Source of the DNA: an uncultured Pelagimonas sp.
Lineage (GTDB): Bacteria > Pseudomonadota > Alphaproteobacteria > Rhodobacterales > Rhodobacteraceae
DNA: 64,000 nt
Assembly (NCBI RefSeq): GCF_947498515.1
Contig: NZ_CANMKO010000008.1
Span: 62,001 to 126,000, forward strand
Direction of reading: 5' to 3'
The notes beneath the pieces were generated by a model. The model saw only the letters and a program-made list of their open reading frames with translations, ran no database searches and was not told the DNA's origin. The translations under genes and the position numbers were made by a program. Of this stretch, positions 53,064 to 62,792 are shown one piece after another (the first letter of the stretch is position 1; every line of letters starts with the position of its first letter).

Positions 53064-56000
53064 TTAAACCTCGGCCAAAAGGCGCGCCTGATAGGCTTTG
53101 AGTGACATGCGCGCCGCGCCGTAAGCCTCGCGCCCCATGGGGGACACGAGCTGTGGGAAGAGCATCAACAACTCTTCGCGCTGGTCCATATCAAGCCCCG
53201 CCAAAGACAGATCACCGGGTTGGAAGCTTTCGGTCCAAGTGCCATCCGACATCACCAATTCATGGCGATCAAACATAAAGTGCACATAGGTCACGCCAAC
53301 CGTGGGGCATTCGCGGCTAATGCCCGGACGACCCACTAGATGCGTCGCCGCAACTAGAACTTCGTCTTCGCCGAACAATAGCTCAATCGCGTAGCCAGAC
53401 ATCACCACGCGGTGTTGCGGGGAGACGACCATGTCCCGCTCTGGCATGCCTTTGCCAAGCGCGCCTTTGGCGATGCGGATCGGTTGCAGCGCCGGATTGG
53501 TGGCGATGTCATTGCCATCCAAAACCTTGGCCCCGGCCCAGCGCACGGTTTGATAGCCGTTGTCGCGCGTCAGGATCACATCGCCCTTGGCAATCTCGGC
53601 CACATCAACCTCACCGCGGACGGTTTTGATCAAGGTTCCCGGCGTGAAACAGGGCACGTAGTTGACCTCCTCGATCTCGGAAAAGGTCAGCATTGACCCA
53701 TCCATCCATTCCACATTGCCGGACTCGTCTCCGGTCATGGTGATCGTTGCAGGGCCGGAGATGTTCAGCGTATCGCCGAGCGTTTCACCGCCCTCTCCAC
53801 CGGTCACGGTTGCGTCACCGCCTGCCATGCTACTCGCGGTGGCGCTAAAGGTATCGTCCCCGTCTCCGCCGCTGGCATCATCACCCGCGCCAACAAACAA
53901 GCGGTCATCCCCCGCGCCGCCGCTCACGGTGTCTGCGCCAGAATCGCCCGAAAGGGTATCATCCCCGTCGCCGCCATCTAGCAGATCGTCGCCACCCGAC
54001 CCCATCAGGGTATCATCGCCTGATCCGCCAAGCACGGTGTCATCACCATGGCCGCCGTCCAAGAGATCGTCGTCATCTCCGCCGTCGACAAGGTCGTTTT
54101 CCTCGCCACCGTCGATGGTATCAAGACCCGCGCCACCCGTTAGCGTATCGTCGCCATCCAGCCCCGAAACCCTGTCATCACCGTCGTCACCCGCAAGGGT
54201 GTCTTCGCCGACGCCGCCTCTCACATGGTCAGAGCCGTCGCCGCCTTCGACGCCGATGCCTTCGGTTGTGCCCGATCCGTCCAGATCGTCATCACCGCCG
54301 TTCAACAGAATGGTTTCGATATTGCCAAAGGTTGCGGTGTCGGTGCCGTCGCTGATCGTCCCGGCCTCGTCACTTGTGTAGGTCACGGTCAGTGGCCCAC
54401 TCAGGCCCGAGGCATCAATGGTGTCTTGGTCGGTTCCGGTTTCGCCACCGTCAATCGTGTCGGAGCCAAAACCATCCAACAGGGTAAAGAAGTCTTCTTC
54501 GGCCCCGCCCGACATCTCGTCGTCGCCCGCACCCCCATTTAGGGTATCGCGGCCATCGCCGCCGTCGAGCGTGTCATCACCGGCCTCGCCGTTCAGAACA
54601 TCGTCACCAGCTTCACCAAGAACGCTATCGTCGTCGTCGCCAGCAAGAACAGTATCATCGCCCGCACCGGCGGTGATCGTGTCAATGTCGCCACCGCTTG
54701 GGCCATCCCCATGATCGACCATGTCGCCATCGGGATCGTCGACATAGGCATCGTCAATCAGATTATCCGTGCCGTCTCCTTCGACAATACCAGGGCTTGG
54801 GACAACTGGGCCCGGATCGGTTGGTGCAAGCGGAATGCCAAGCGCGTTTAATTGTTCGGGGCTATTCACATCGCCCACGGGCACGCCAACAAGAGTTAGG
54901 CTTTCACCATTCGGGAAGCTCAGAACCGCATCACCGGTGCCATCGCCATTGGTATCGCCCACGGTGACATCATCGGTATCAACAGGATCACCGCCCGCAT
55001 CGGTAAGCGCCGACACGTCAAGCTGATCATTGCCGCCATAGGTGCCATCGCCGTTGTCGGTTGGGGCTTCGAAGTCTTCGATGATGTCATCACCAAACCC
55101 ATCATCCAGGATCAGCTCGTCATTGACGCCATCACTTGCGCCCAGCGCAATCGTATCACCACCGGCACCGCCGGTGATCGTATCGGCACCGCCATTCCCG
55201 GCAATACTATCCGCGCCATCCGAGCCAGTGACGCTATCGTCGCCCGCGCCCAGAACAACCCGTTCGATTTCCGCAAAATTTGTGGTGTCGCTGCCATCAG
55301 TGATGGTTCCAACCTCATCGCCGCTATAGGCCACGGTCAGATCATCGGTGAGGTCGGACAGGTTGACTTCATCCCCAAGGGTCTCGCCGGTCTCGCCACC
55401 GATCAGGCTGTCATTGTCCAGCCCACCTTCGATGTTGAAACGATCATCGCCGCCTTCGCCATGCACAGTGTCATCGCCCTGCGCGGCATAGATGGTGTCA
55501 TCCCCGTCACCGGCTTCGACGCTGTCATCATCCGAGCCATCCGAGTGATCGGCGTTGTCGATCATGTCGCCATGCGGATCGTCGCCATAGGCGGTGTCAA
55601 TCACCTCACCCGCCGAGGTGCCGGACACCACATAGTCCGCCGGGGCCGCCGCAAGCGGAATGCCAAGCGCGATTAATTGTTCGGGGCTATTCACATCGCC
55701 CACGGGCACGCCAACAAGAGTTAGGCTTTCACCATTCGGGAAGCTCAGAACCGCATCACCGGTGCCATCGCCATTGGTATCGCCCACGGTGACATCATCG
55801 GTATCAACAGGATCACCGCCCGCATCGGTAAGCGCCGACACGTCAAGCTGATCATTGCCGCCATAGGTGCCATCGCCGTTGTCGGTTGGGGCTTCGAAGT
55901 CTTCGATGATGTCATCACCAAACCCATCATCCAGGATCAGCTCGTCATTGACGCCATCACTTGCGCCCAGCGCAATCGTATCACCACCGGCACCGCCGGT

Positions 56001-59000
56001 GATCGTATCGGCACCGCCATTCCCGGCAATACTATCCGCGCCATCCGAGCCGGTGACGCTATCGTCGCCCGCGCCCAATTCGATCTGTTCGATCTCTTCA
56101 AAGCTGAGCGTATCGGAGCCGTCGGTTACGGTTCCGACTTCGTCACCGCTAAAGGCCACCGTCAGATCATCGCTGATCGCACTCAGATCAACAATATCTC
56201 CGTCGGTTTCACCCGCTTCGCCACCGATCAGACTGTCGTTGTCCAAACCGGCATCCGATACAAAGACGTCATCGCCGCCTCCACCATGAACCGTATCGTC
56301 ACCTGCACCGGCAAGGATGGTGTCATCCCCGTCACCGGCTTCGACGCTGTCATCATCCGAGCCGTCGGAATGATCGGCGTTGTCGATCATGTCACCATGC
56401 GGATCGTCACCATAGGCGGCGTCGATCACCTCACCCGCCGCGGTGCCGGACACCACATAGTCGTTGCTAGGAACGCTGCCCATCGGAATGCCAATGGCGT
56501 TCAACTGAGCCGGGGTAGCCACATCAGTCGGGGCCACGCCATCCAGCGTCAAAACCACCATGCCGGGGAAGGTCAGGACCGCGTTGCCGCTGCCATCATC
56601 GCTGACCACAACATCATCGGTGTTCACCAGATTGCCGTCGTCGTCATGAAGGCCGGTCACATCCAAAAGGTCATTACCGCCATAGGTGCCATCGCCGTTG
56701 TCGGTTGGGCTGGCGAAACCGGAGACAGTGTCGCTCCCACCCAAATCTTTGAGAACCAACGTATCGGTCCCCGAACCTAGAACGATGTTTTCGACTTCAT
56801 CAAAGTTGAGCGTGCTGGTGCCATCGCTGACGGTTCCCGCTTCGGCATTTGCTTGGCTGAGATCAATCCGAAGGGCGTCCGTCACCGCAGAGAGGTCAAG
56901 CGTGTCGCCATCGGTTTCGGCGACCCCTTCGGCATCCACCGTATCGTTGCCAAAGTTGTTTTCGATGTGGAAGGTATCGTCGCCAAAACCACCCCAAAGG
57001 AAATCGTCGCCTTCGCCGCCATAAAGCGCATCGTTGTCATAGGACCCGCGCATCCAGTCATTGCCGGCCCCGCCAATAAGGGTGTCTTGGCCCTCATTGC
57101 CTTCGAGCGTGTCATCACCCGCGCCGCCTTCGACGTAGTCTTCGCCAACCTCGCCATAGAGAGAGTCGCTGCCCTCGCCACCAATCAGGCTGTCGTCGCC
57201 ATCATTGCCGCGCACGCTGTCATCGCCGTCACCGCCCAGAACCGTATCGGCCCCGTCGCCACCGCGCACCGTGTCATCGCCATCCCCGGCCACAACGCTG
57301 TCGTCGCCTTCTTCGGCTTCGATGCTGTCATCGCCGACCCCCGACAACACCGTGTCATTGCCGCCATCAGCATAGACCACATCGTCATTCGACCCGTCGG
57401 AATGGTCGTTGTTGTTGATGTAATCCCCCTCCGGGTCACCGGAATAAGCCTCATCAATTAGGTCATCGCCACCGGTGCCTTCGACAATGAAATCGCCCGG
57501 TGACAGAGTCACACCCATGGCGAAAAGCTGGGTCTTGTCTTCGACATCCGCCGCCGGAACCCCGGCCAACGTGAGCGACGTGCCATCCGGGAAGTTCAGG
57601 ATCGCGTCGCCCGTACCGTCGCCATTTGTGTCGGTGACGTCGATGTCTTCGGTTGAAATCGGATTGCCGCTATCATCCGTCAAGCCGCTCAGGTCCAACA
57701 GATCATTGGGGCTATAAGTGCCATCACCATTCGCGGTGGGCGCTTCGAACCCGGTGATGGTGTCATTGCCATCCCCGTCGCTCATCCGGATCAGATCATC
57801 CTCACCATCTCCGGCCCCGATATCAAAGCTATCATCGCCCGCGCCGCCCTCGACGGTATCCGCCCCGTCGCCGGTCGCCACAGTGTCATCACCGCTGCCG
57901 CCCACAATGCTATCACCGGCATCACCCGTGTCGATATGTTCGATCTCAGAGAAATTCACCGTGGTTGTGCCAAGCTGCATGGTGCCCGCCTCGGGATCAC
58001 CCGCTGCAAGGTTGACCGTGACCGACCCGGTGTAATCGCCCGAGGTTAGCGTATCGCCACCGGTTTCGGCGTTTTCACCGCCGGTGACCGTGGCACTTGT
58101 GCCATCCAAAAGCGCGTTATCAGCGGCAAAGAAATCGTCGCCATCATCGCCGGTGATCGTGTCGCCGCCACCAATGTTGATGCTGTCGTCCCCCGCATCG
58201 CCATGCAGGTCATCCGCGCCCAAGCCGCCTTCGATCGTGTCGGCACCGGTGCCGCCATAAACCGTATCGGCATCTGCGCCGGACTGGATCAGATCATCGC
58301 CGTCATAGCCATAAACCAGATCGGCGTCGGAGCTATCGGAATGATCACCCGCGTCGATCATGTCGTCCTGCGGATCACCGGTATAGGTGCTGTCGATGGT
58401 GTCGTCGGCTGCGGTGCCTTCGACCACATAATCATAGGCCGAGGGAACCGCCGGAATGCCGATGCTTTCCAATTCGTCGGTGCTATCCACATCCGCCGGG
58501 GCGACGCCCACCAAGGTGATCGCCTCACCACCGGGGAAGGTTAGAACCGCGTTGCCGCTGCCATCATCGCTCACCACGACATCGCCGACATTGACGGGCG
58601 TTGTGCCTCCGTCGCTTGTCAGGCCGGTGACATCCAACTGATCATTGGTACTGCCGTCGCCGCTATCGGTCAGGTCAAAGGCACCAACCGTGTCGCTGCC
58701 TGATCCATCGGCAAGAACAACCGTGTCACGCCCCGCGCCAAGATCGACGCGTTCGATTTCTGCAAAACTAATGGTGTCTGCGCCGCTGGTAACGCTGCCG
58801 CTTTCGGAACCGCCCATGTCGACGGTCGCACCGGAAGTGAGCGCCGAAAGGTCAAGGGTGTCATCGTCCGTGCCGCCTTCGCCACCGGTTACGGTGTCAT
58901 TGCCAAAACCATCTTCGATGCGGAACGTATCCTGATCGTCACCGCCGGTCATGACATCGTCACCACCGCCGCCAATCAACGTATCTTGCCCGGCACCGCC

Positions 59001-60977
59001 ATCCAATGTGTCGCTGTCCAGACCGCCATCAAGGCTGTCATCACCCGCACCACCGCTTAGGTCATCGGCCCCGGCCGCGCCGCTCAGGCTATCATCGCCC
59101 GCGCCTGCATCGATCACTTCGGACCCAGCCCCTCCGGTCACGACATCATCCTGATCGGTCAAGGTCATGGCCTCGATTTCAGTGAAATCAATGCTATCCG
59201 TGCCCGAGGTCACCGCCCCCGCTTCGCCGCCGCTATAGGTGACGCTCACGCCATTCCCGGTGATACCGCTAAGGTCGAGGCGGTCAAAATCTGTGCCTGT
59301 GGTCACGGATTCGCCACCGGCTACGGTGTCATCGCCAAACCCATCTTCAAAGGTGATGACATCCGCGTCGGCACCGCCATCGATTTCATCGTCACCGACA
59401 CCGCCATTCAGCGTGTCCTGGCCGTCATCACCATTCAACGTGTCATTGCCGGCCATGCCATAGATGAGGTCATCACCGGCCCCGCCATCAATGCTGTCGT
59501 CCTGGTTTTCAGGGGTCGCATAGGTGGTTATGCCCGGGTTGGAAAACCCATCCGTCGAAAAGGCGTAGTTCGTGCCTGCCCCGCGCGACGTGACCTCAAA
59601 CACCAGCTGCTGCTGGCCTTCATAGGTAAACTGCGCCCAGTGGTTTTCGTCCTCATTGCCAGAGCTGGTGCTGTCAGAGGCGGCTGACAATTGCTCCCCG
59701 CTATCCGACGCGGTGAGGTTGGACACCGGCGAAGCCGACAGGGTGACCGAGGTCACATCGGCCGACAAAGCGGTGACGCTTTCCGCTGTGGTGTCTACAT
59801 CGTGGAAGGTAAAACCGCCGCTGATCTGGATCGGTTCGCCGGTTGCCTGATCAAAGAACTCAAAGCCCAAGGTCACGCCGCTCCCTGCTGCGCTCTCGGC
59901 ATTTTCGTTCAGGTAAACAGAGTTGGTACGGAAATCTATCTCGATACTGGGATCATCTGCGTCCAATACGGTCATCCGCGCCTGAACCACGGTGCCGTCG
60001 CTGGTTGTACCGATATTGTCATAGACGGCATATTCGCCAATCACACCGGTGCCGGTGTTGCCGCTGTCGGAAATGGTCGAGAAATCAAAACTGGCCAAGG
60101 TGCCCGCATCAATCCCGATGTCCGCATCCTCGCCATAAATCGTGTCGTTGCCTTCACCGCCTGAAATGGTGTCGCGCCCTGACCCACCTGCGGCGATGTC
60201 ATCGCCTGCGCCCAAGGTGATATCGTCGCTCCCAGAGCCACCATCAACGCTATCGGCCCCGTCGCCCGCGCTAATCGTATCGCCGTTCAAACCACCCGAA
60301 AGGCTATCTGCGCCGTCATTGCCGGTTAGACTATCGGCCCCGGCCCCGCCAACGAAAGTGTCATCCCCGCCGCCACCAGTAAGGCTATCGTCACCATCGC
60401 GTCCAACCGCAAAGACGCCATCCGTTGTCGCCGCCGAGGCATCGATGCTGTCGTCGCCAGAGCTAAGGAAAAAGCCTTCGACCTCGGAAAAGCTACCACT
60501 ATCACCATCGGAATCGCTATATGTCCCGGCTTCGTTACCGGTAAAGGTCACGCTCAAAGCATCATCGGCACCGCTGATATCGACAACGTCCATATCAGTG
60601 CCGGTTTCACCGCCAGTGATGGTTTCATTGCCAGCCCCAACAACAAAGGTATCCGACCCGCCGCCACCAATGAGCGTGTCGCTTCCGGTGCCAGAGATCA
60701 GGGTATCCTCGCCCTCGCTCCCTAGAACGGTCGAGAAATTGGTCAATACCGTTGAGCCGCCCATATAGGCGTCGGCCGAGCTTGAAATCGCGTCACCGAC
60801 AACAAAGGTGTCGGTGCCATCGGATAGCGTGATATCGCCGTTGAACACATCAAATTCGACGCTATAGCCCGACCCCAAACCGGAAAAGTCCAACGTATGC
60901 CCGCCTGAGCCTTCGTTGATCCCAGACCAAAAAGCCGTGGAATTCCAGTTCGATGTTGTAACCGTATACGTCGCCAT
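53064..60977 (-). CDS. Giant RTX (calcium-binding repeat) protein with C-terminal Hint domain
   Basis: A 2,637-residue acidic protein dominated by G-G-x-G-x-D-x-U nonapeptide repeats, which bind calcium after secretion. About residues 296-489 form a non-RTX beta-rich insert. Then come large modules with shared blocks (D-H-S-D-G-S, N-G-D-G-T-Y-G-G-N-D, and L-T-L-V-G-V before a G-I-P linker). The last ~200 residues are a Hint domain: C-F-T-P-G-T (Cys near 2440) and S-P-Q-H-R-V-V, of the type that can self-cleave. No signal peptide is seen, so type I secretion is likely. No transporter genes are adjacent. The ATG follows AGGAGC. Role unknown: such proteins include adhesins and surface layers. 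Confidence 0.9.
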   Translation of the reverse strand: MATYTVTTSNWNSTAFWSGINEGSGGHTLDFSGLGSGYSVEFDVFNGDITLSDGTDTFVVGDAISSSADAYMGGSTVLTNFSTVLGSEGEDTLISGTGSDTLIGGGGSDTFVVGAGNETITGGETGTDMDVVDISGADDALSVTFTGNEAGTYSDSDGDSGSFSEVEGFFLSSGDDSIDASAATTDGVFAVGRDGDDSLTGGGGDDTFVGGAGADSLTGNDGADSLSGGLNGDTISAGDGADSVDGGSGSDDITLGAGDDIAAGGSGRDTISGGEGNDTIYGEDADIGIDAGTLASFDFSTISDSGNTGTGVIGEYAVYDNIGTTSDGTVVQARMTVLDADDPSIEIDFRTNSVYLNENAESAAGSGVTLGFEFFDQATGEPIQISGGFTFHDVDTTAESVTALSADVTSVTLSASPVSNLTASDSGEQLSAASDSTSSGNEDENHWAQFTYEGQQQLVFEVTSRGAGTNYAFSTDGFSNPGITTYATPENQDDSIDGGAGDDLIYGMAGNDTLNGDDGQDTLNGGVGDDEIDGGADADVITFEDGFGDDTVAGGESVTTGTDFDRLDLSGITGNGVSVTYSGGEAGAVTSGTDSIDFTEIEAMTLTDQDDVVTGGAGSEVIDAGAGDDSLSGAAGADDLSGGAGDDSLDGGLDSDTLDGGAGQDTLIGGGGDDVMTGGDDQDTFRIEDGFGNDTVTGGEGGTDDDTLDLSALTSGATVDMGGSESGSVTSGADTISFAEIERVDLGAGRDTVVLADGSGSDTVGAFDLTDSGDGSTNDQLDVTGLTSDGGTTPVNVGDVVVSDDGSGNAVLTFPGGEAITLVGVAPADVDSTDELESIGIPAVPSAYDYVVEGTAADDTIDSTYTGDPQDDMIDAGDHSDSSDADLVYGYDGDDLIQSGADADTVYGGTGADTIEGGLGADDLHGDAGDDSINIGGGDTITGDDGDDFFAADNALLDGTSATVTGGENAETGGDTLTSGDYTGSVTVNLAAGDPEAGTMQLGTTTVNFSEIEHIDTGDAGDSIVGGSGDDTVATGDGADTVEGGAGDDSFDIGAGDGEDDLIRMSDGDGNDTITGFEAPTANGDGTYSPNDLLDLSGLTDDSGNPISTEDIDVTDTNGDGTGDAILNFPDGTSLTLAGVPAADVEDKTQLFAMGVTLSPGDFIVEGTGGDDLIDEAYSGDPEGDYINNNDHSDGSNDDVVYADGGNDTVLSGVGDDSIEAEEGDDSVVAGDGDDTVRGGDGADTVLGGDGDDSVRGNDGDDSLIGGEGSDSLYGEVGEDYVEGGAGDDTLEGNEGQDTLIGGAGNDWMRGSYDNDALYGGEGDDFLWGGFGDDTFHIENNFGNDTVDAEGVAETDGDTLDLSAVTDALRIDLSQANAEAGTVSDGTSTLNFDEVENIVLGSGTDTLVLKDLGGSDTVSGFASPTDNGDGTYGGNDLLDVTGLHDDDGNLVNTDDVVVSDDGSGNAVLTFPGMVVLTLDGVAPTDVATPAQLNAIGIPMGSVPSNDYVVSGTAAGEVIDAAYGDDPHGDMIDNADHSDGSDDDSVEAGDGDDTILAGAGDDTVHGGGGDDVFVSDAGLDNDSLIGGEAGETDGDIVDLSAISDDLTVAFSGDEVGTVTDGSDTLSFEEIEQIELGAGDDSVTGSDGADSIAGNGGADTITGGAGGDTIALGASDGVNDELILDDGFGDDIIEDFEAPTDNGDGTYGGNDQLDVSALTDAGGDPVDTDDVTVGDTNGDGTGDAVLSFPNGESLTLVGVPVGDVNSPEQLIALGIPLAAAPADYVVSGTSAGEVIDTAYGDDPHGDMIDNADHSDGSDDDSVEAGDGDDTIYAAQGDDTVHGEGGDDRFNIEGGLDNDSLIGGETGETLGDEVNLSDLTDDLTVAYSGDEVGTITDGSDTTNFAEIERVVLGAGDDSVTGSDGADSIAGNGGADTITGGAGGDTIALGASDGVNDELILDDGFGDDIIEDFEAPTDNGDGTYGGNDQLDVSALTDAGGDPVDTDDVTVGDTNGDGTGDAVLSFPNGESLTLVGVPVGDVNSPEQLNALGIPLAPTDPGPVVPSPGIVEGDGTDNLIDDAYVDDPDGDMVDHGDGPSGGDIDTITAGAGDDTVLAGDDDDSVLGEAGDDVLNGEAGDDTLDGGDGRDTLNGGAGDDEMSGGAEEDFFTLLDGFGSDTIDGGETGTDQDTIDASGLSGPLTVTYTSDEAGTISDGTDTATFGNIETILLNGGDDDLDGSGTTEGIGVEGGDGSDHVRGGVGEDTLAGDDGDDRVSGLDGDDTLTGGAGLDTIDGGEENDLVDGGDDDDLLDGGHGDDTVLGGSGDDTLMGSGGDDLLDGGDGDDTLSGDSGADTVSGGAGDDRLFVGAGDDASGGDGDDTFSATASSMAGGDATVTGGEGGETLGDTLNISGPATITMTGDESGNVEWMDGSMLTFSEIEEVNYVPCFTPGTLIKTVRGEVDVAEIAKGDVILTRDNGYQTVRWAGAKVLDGNDIATNPALQPIRIAKGALGKGMPERDMVVSPQHRVVMSGYAIELLFGEDEVLVAATHLVGRPGISRECPTVGVTYVHFMFDRHELVMSDGTWTESFQPGDLSLAGLDMDQREELLMLFPQLVSPMGREAYGAARMSLKAYQARLLAEV
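54826..55252 (-). repeat. 427-bp near-identical internal repeat, copy A
   Basis: By direct reading this matches 55651-56077 with two differences (54847 and 55227) over 427 bases. The two copies are exactly 825 bases apart, so the frame is kept. They encode the end of two successive RTX modules. Confidence 0.93.
55651..56077 (-). repeat. 427-bp near-identical internal repeat, copy B
   Basis: Partner of the repeat at 54826-55252. A weaker match, also at 825-base spacing, continues between about 55495-55645 and 56320-56470, so the duplicated unit is probably larger than the near-identical core. Confidence 0.93.
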
Positions 60978-61613
60978 GTCAGCGCTCCTAACCTCAATAC
61001 CCACCACATTGCGTGGCCAGCCGTTCTGAAAACGGCTTTTCTCACGTGTTAGAAACGCCCTGATTTCGGCACGAATGCGGAACTCTTGAGCAAAGATAGT
61101 GGTATTTGTGACCAGAGGTGCCTCATTGCGGCCATTGTTGCGCTTGGGTGAACAGCGGATATTTGGGGAAAAACCACCCTTAAGTAGTTGTTTTATAGAT
61201 ATTTACATGGCCCTTCGGACCGGCCAGCCACCCCCTCTTCCAAAGACAGGATCGGCTTTCACCAAGCCCGTAAGGAAGATTTCAACACTTGCCTGTTTAA
61301 GTGATCACAAGGTGGTTGATGTAGGTTCCACCGGGAGTTTGCTCTCGGGTCTTTAACAGTCCCATCTTGTGCTGCACGAAAACCCATTTTCAGGGCATCG
61401 TGCCGGGTAACGAGGGCGGTATCGGGTAGCTGTAGCTGCGCTTTCGCAGGTGCATTGTGTGAGTAAGCCGGGGCATTCCCTGCTCCGGCTGGTTCACCCA
61501 ATTCGATAAAAAGTGCATTTCTTTTCGCACCCCTAGCTTGGGCGGTTTGACTCCGATCAAGGCACCCTAATGCGTCCTCCTCCATAGTGAGCTGTGGAAC
61601 AGGAGGATGACCC
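60978..61613. other. Intergenic region upstream of the RTX/Hint gene
   Basis: The longest gene-free stretch of the window. It should carry the promoter of the giant gene, in the AT-rich part near 61160-61210. Frames of 60-140 codons cover it on both strands, but none has a believable protein. A short remnant-like frame is noted at 61475-61570. A strong AGGAGG at 61601-61606 serves the cytochrome gene. Confidence 0.45.
61475..61570 (+). pseudogene. Possible transposase C-terminal remnant
   Basis: A plus-strand frame without a start reads F-T-Q-F-D-K-K-C-I-S-F-R-T-P-S-L-G-G-L-T-P-I-K-A-P and then stops. P-S-L-G-G-L-T-P resembles the R-P-H-S-x-L-G-G-L-T-P end of IS3/IS481-type transposases. The match is short and could be chance. 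Confidence 0.22.
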
Positions 61614-62036
61614 ATGCGCATTTTACTCGGACTGGCCCTGTCAACATTGGCCCTATCAACACTTGCCCTGACGACCCCTGCCATCGCTCAGGATGCTGAT
61701 ATTGGTCGATCACACTACCACACCCATTGTGCCACCTGTCATGGCCTCGAAGGCCGCGGTGATGGCCCGATGGCCGGTGTCTTGATGATTAAACCCGTCA
61801 ATTTGCGTGAGCTTACGGCGGCAAATGGCGGGGTCTTCCCGCTGGAACGCGTTGTCAAACGCATTGATGGGCGTGACCCCTTGGTGAGCCACGGCTCGCC
61901 CATGCCGGTCTATGGGGACTATTTCGAAGGTAGCTTTGATGTGCCGATGAAAGCACCGTCCGGGCAACCGGTTTTGACCTCACAACCGGTTGTCGACTTG
62001 GTTGCGTATATCAAGGAAATACAACGCGTTGAGTGA
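61614..62036 (+). CDS. Periplasmic mono-haem cytochrome c
   Basis: A 140-residue protein with a signal peptide (cleavage near A-I-A-Q-D). The haem motif is C-A-T-C-H (Cys39, Cys42, His43), and Met97 in G-S-P-M-P-V-Y-G is the likely sixth ligand. A class I electron carrier. Its partner oxidase is not in the window. AGGAGG lies 7 bases before the ATG. Confidence 0.9.
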   Translation: MRILLGLALSTLALSTLALTTPAIAQDADIGRSHYHTHCATCHGLEGRGDGPMAGVLMIKPVNLRELTAANGGVFPLERVVKRIDGRDPLVSHGSPMPVYGDYFEGSFDVPMKAPSGQPVLTSQPVVDLVAYIKEIQRVE

Positions 62037-62042
62037 TCGTTA

Positions 62043-62735
62043 CTAAGGCGTCTGACGGCAAATTCCATCGGTTTCAACACCGTCCCAGGGGAGTCTAACC
62101 ACTCCCTGCCCCAAGGCGCGATCAAGTCCGTCAATCGGCATTTCATCGGAAATCATCGCGCGCAGCCGGGCTGTGCGTGGGGCCGACGGGTCAAGCAAAC
62201 GACAGCACACGTATTCCTCTACGATTGAGCCCTGCTGCTCATAGCCATAGTCAAGAAACCCCTTGGTATTGTCAGGATCGAACAAGTAAGGGTCGGCGCT
62301 ATTTGCGTGTTCTTTCAATGCCTTGATCGGGTGATATCCGGTTCGGTCCCGGTTTTGCCATTGCCAGACATGCGTGGCCTCATGGGCAAAAAGCATCGCG
62401 TAAAACAGATCAATCTTTTCCGGCCAGCCGGGCATGAAATCCTTTGCATAAAGGTCTTTGCGGTAAAGGATTTTGTTAAAGACGACCGATGCCGCCGGTG
62501 AAACAGTGACTGTTTTCGCCTTGTCCTGCGGCGGCCATATACGTTCCTGACACGTCGTGCGCGGCCGCACTGGGATTTGATAAGTAACCGATCCGGCAAA
62601 ATGGCCATTGGTAATCCGGATCGGTTTTGTGTCGAGCTGATCGCCTTGAATCGCGCGCAAATAAGCGGTTTCGTTCGGGGTGAGCACTCGCCCACACGCC
62701 GTCAAAACCAGTAGAAAAAGCAACATATACCGCAT
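62043..62735 (-). CDS. Lipoprotein with HExxH motif, putative metallopeptidase-like
   Basis: A 230-residue lipoprotein: signal with the lipobox L-T-A-C (Cys14). The middle holds H-E-A-T-H-V-W-Q-W-Q, an H-E-x-x-H zinc motif, with E-E-Y-V-C-C further on that could supply a third ligand. Activity is unproven, and such domains can be degenerate. It is convergent with the cytochrome gene and ends 6 bases from it. Confidence 0.7.
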   Translation of the reverse strand: MRYMLLFLLVLTACGRVLTPNETAYLRAIQGDQLDTKPIRITNGHFAGSVTYQIPVRPRTTCQERIWPPQDKAKTVTVSPAASVVFNKILYRKDLYAKDFMPGWPEKIDLFYAMLFAHEATHVWQWQNRDRTGYHPIKALKEHANSADPYLFDPDNTKGFLDYGYEQQGSIVEEYVCCRLLDPSAPRTARLRAMISDEMPIDGLDRALGQGVVRLPWDGVETDGICRQTP

Positions 62736-62792
62736 GCCGCAACGTTCCCCTAAGACAGACGCAATGGCAAGCGGTTCAATGCAGGCGCACGC

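Noticed and set aside
53412-60768. Many plus-strand frames and regularly repeated units that could look like a CRISPR array
   Set aside because: They are the complement of in-frame RTX repeats of one continuous 2,637-residue gene. The units are variable nonapeptide codons, not identical repeats with unique spacers.
61259-61684. A 141-codon minus-strand frame in the gap before the cytochrome gene
   Set aside because: Its start lies antisense inside the cytochrome signal peptide, there is no ribosome site, and the protein matches nothing I know.
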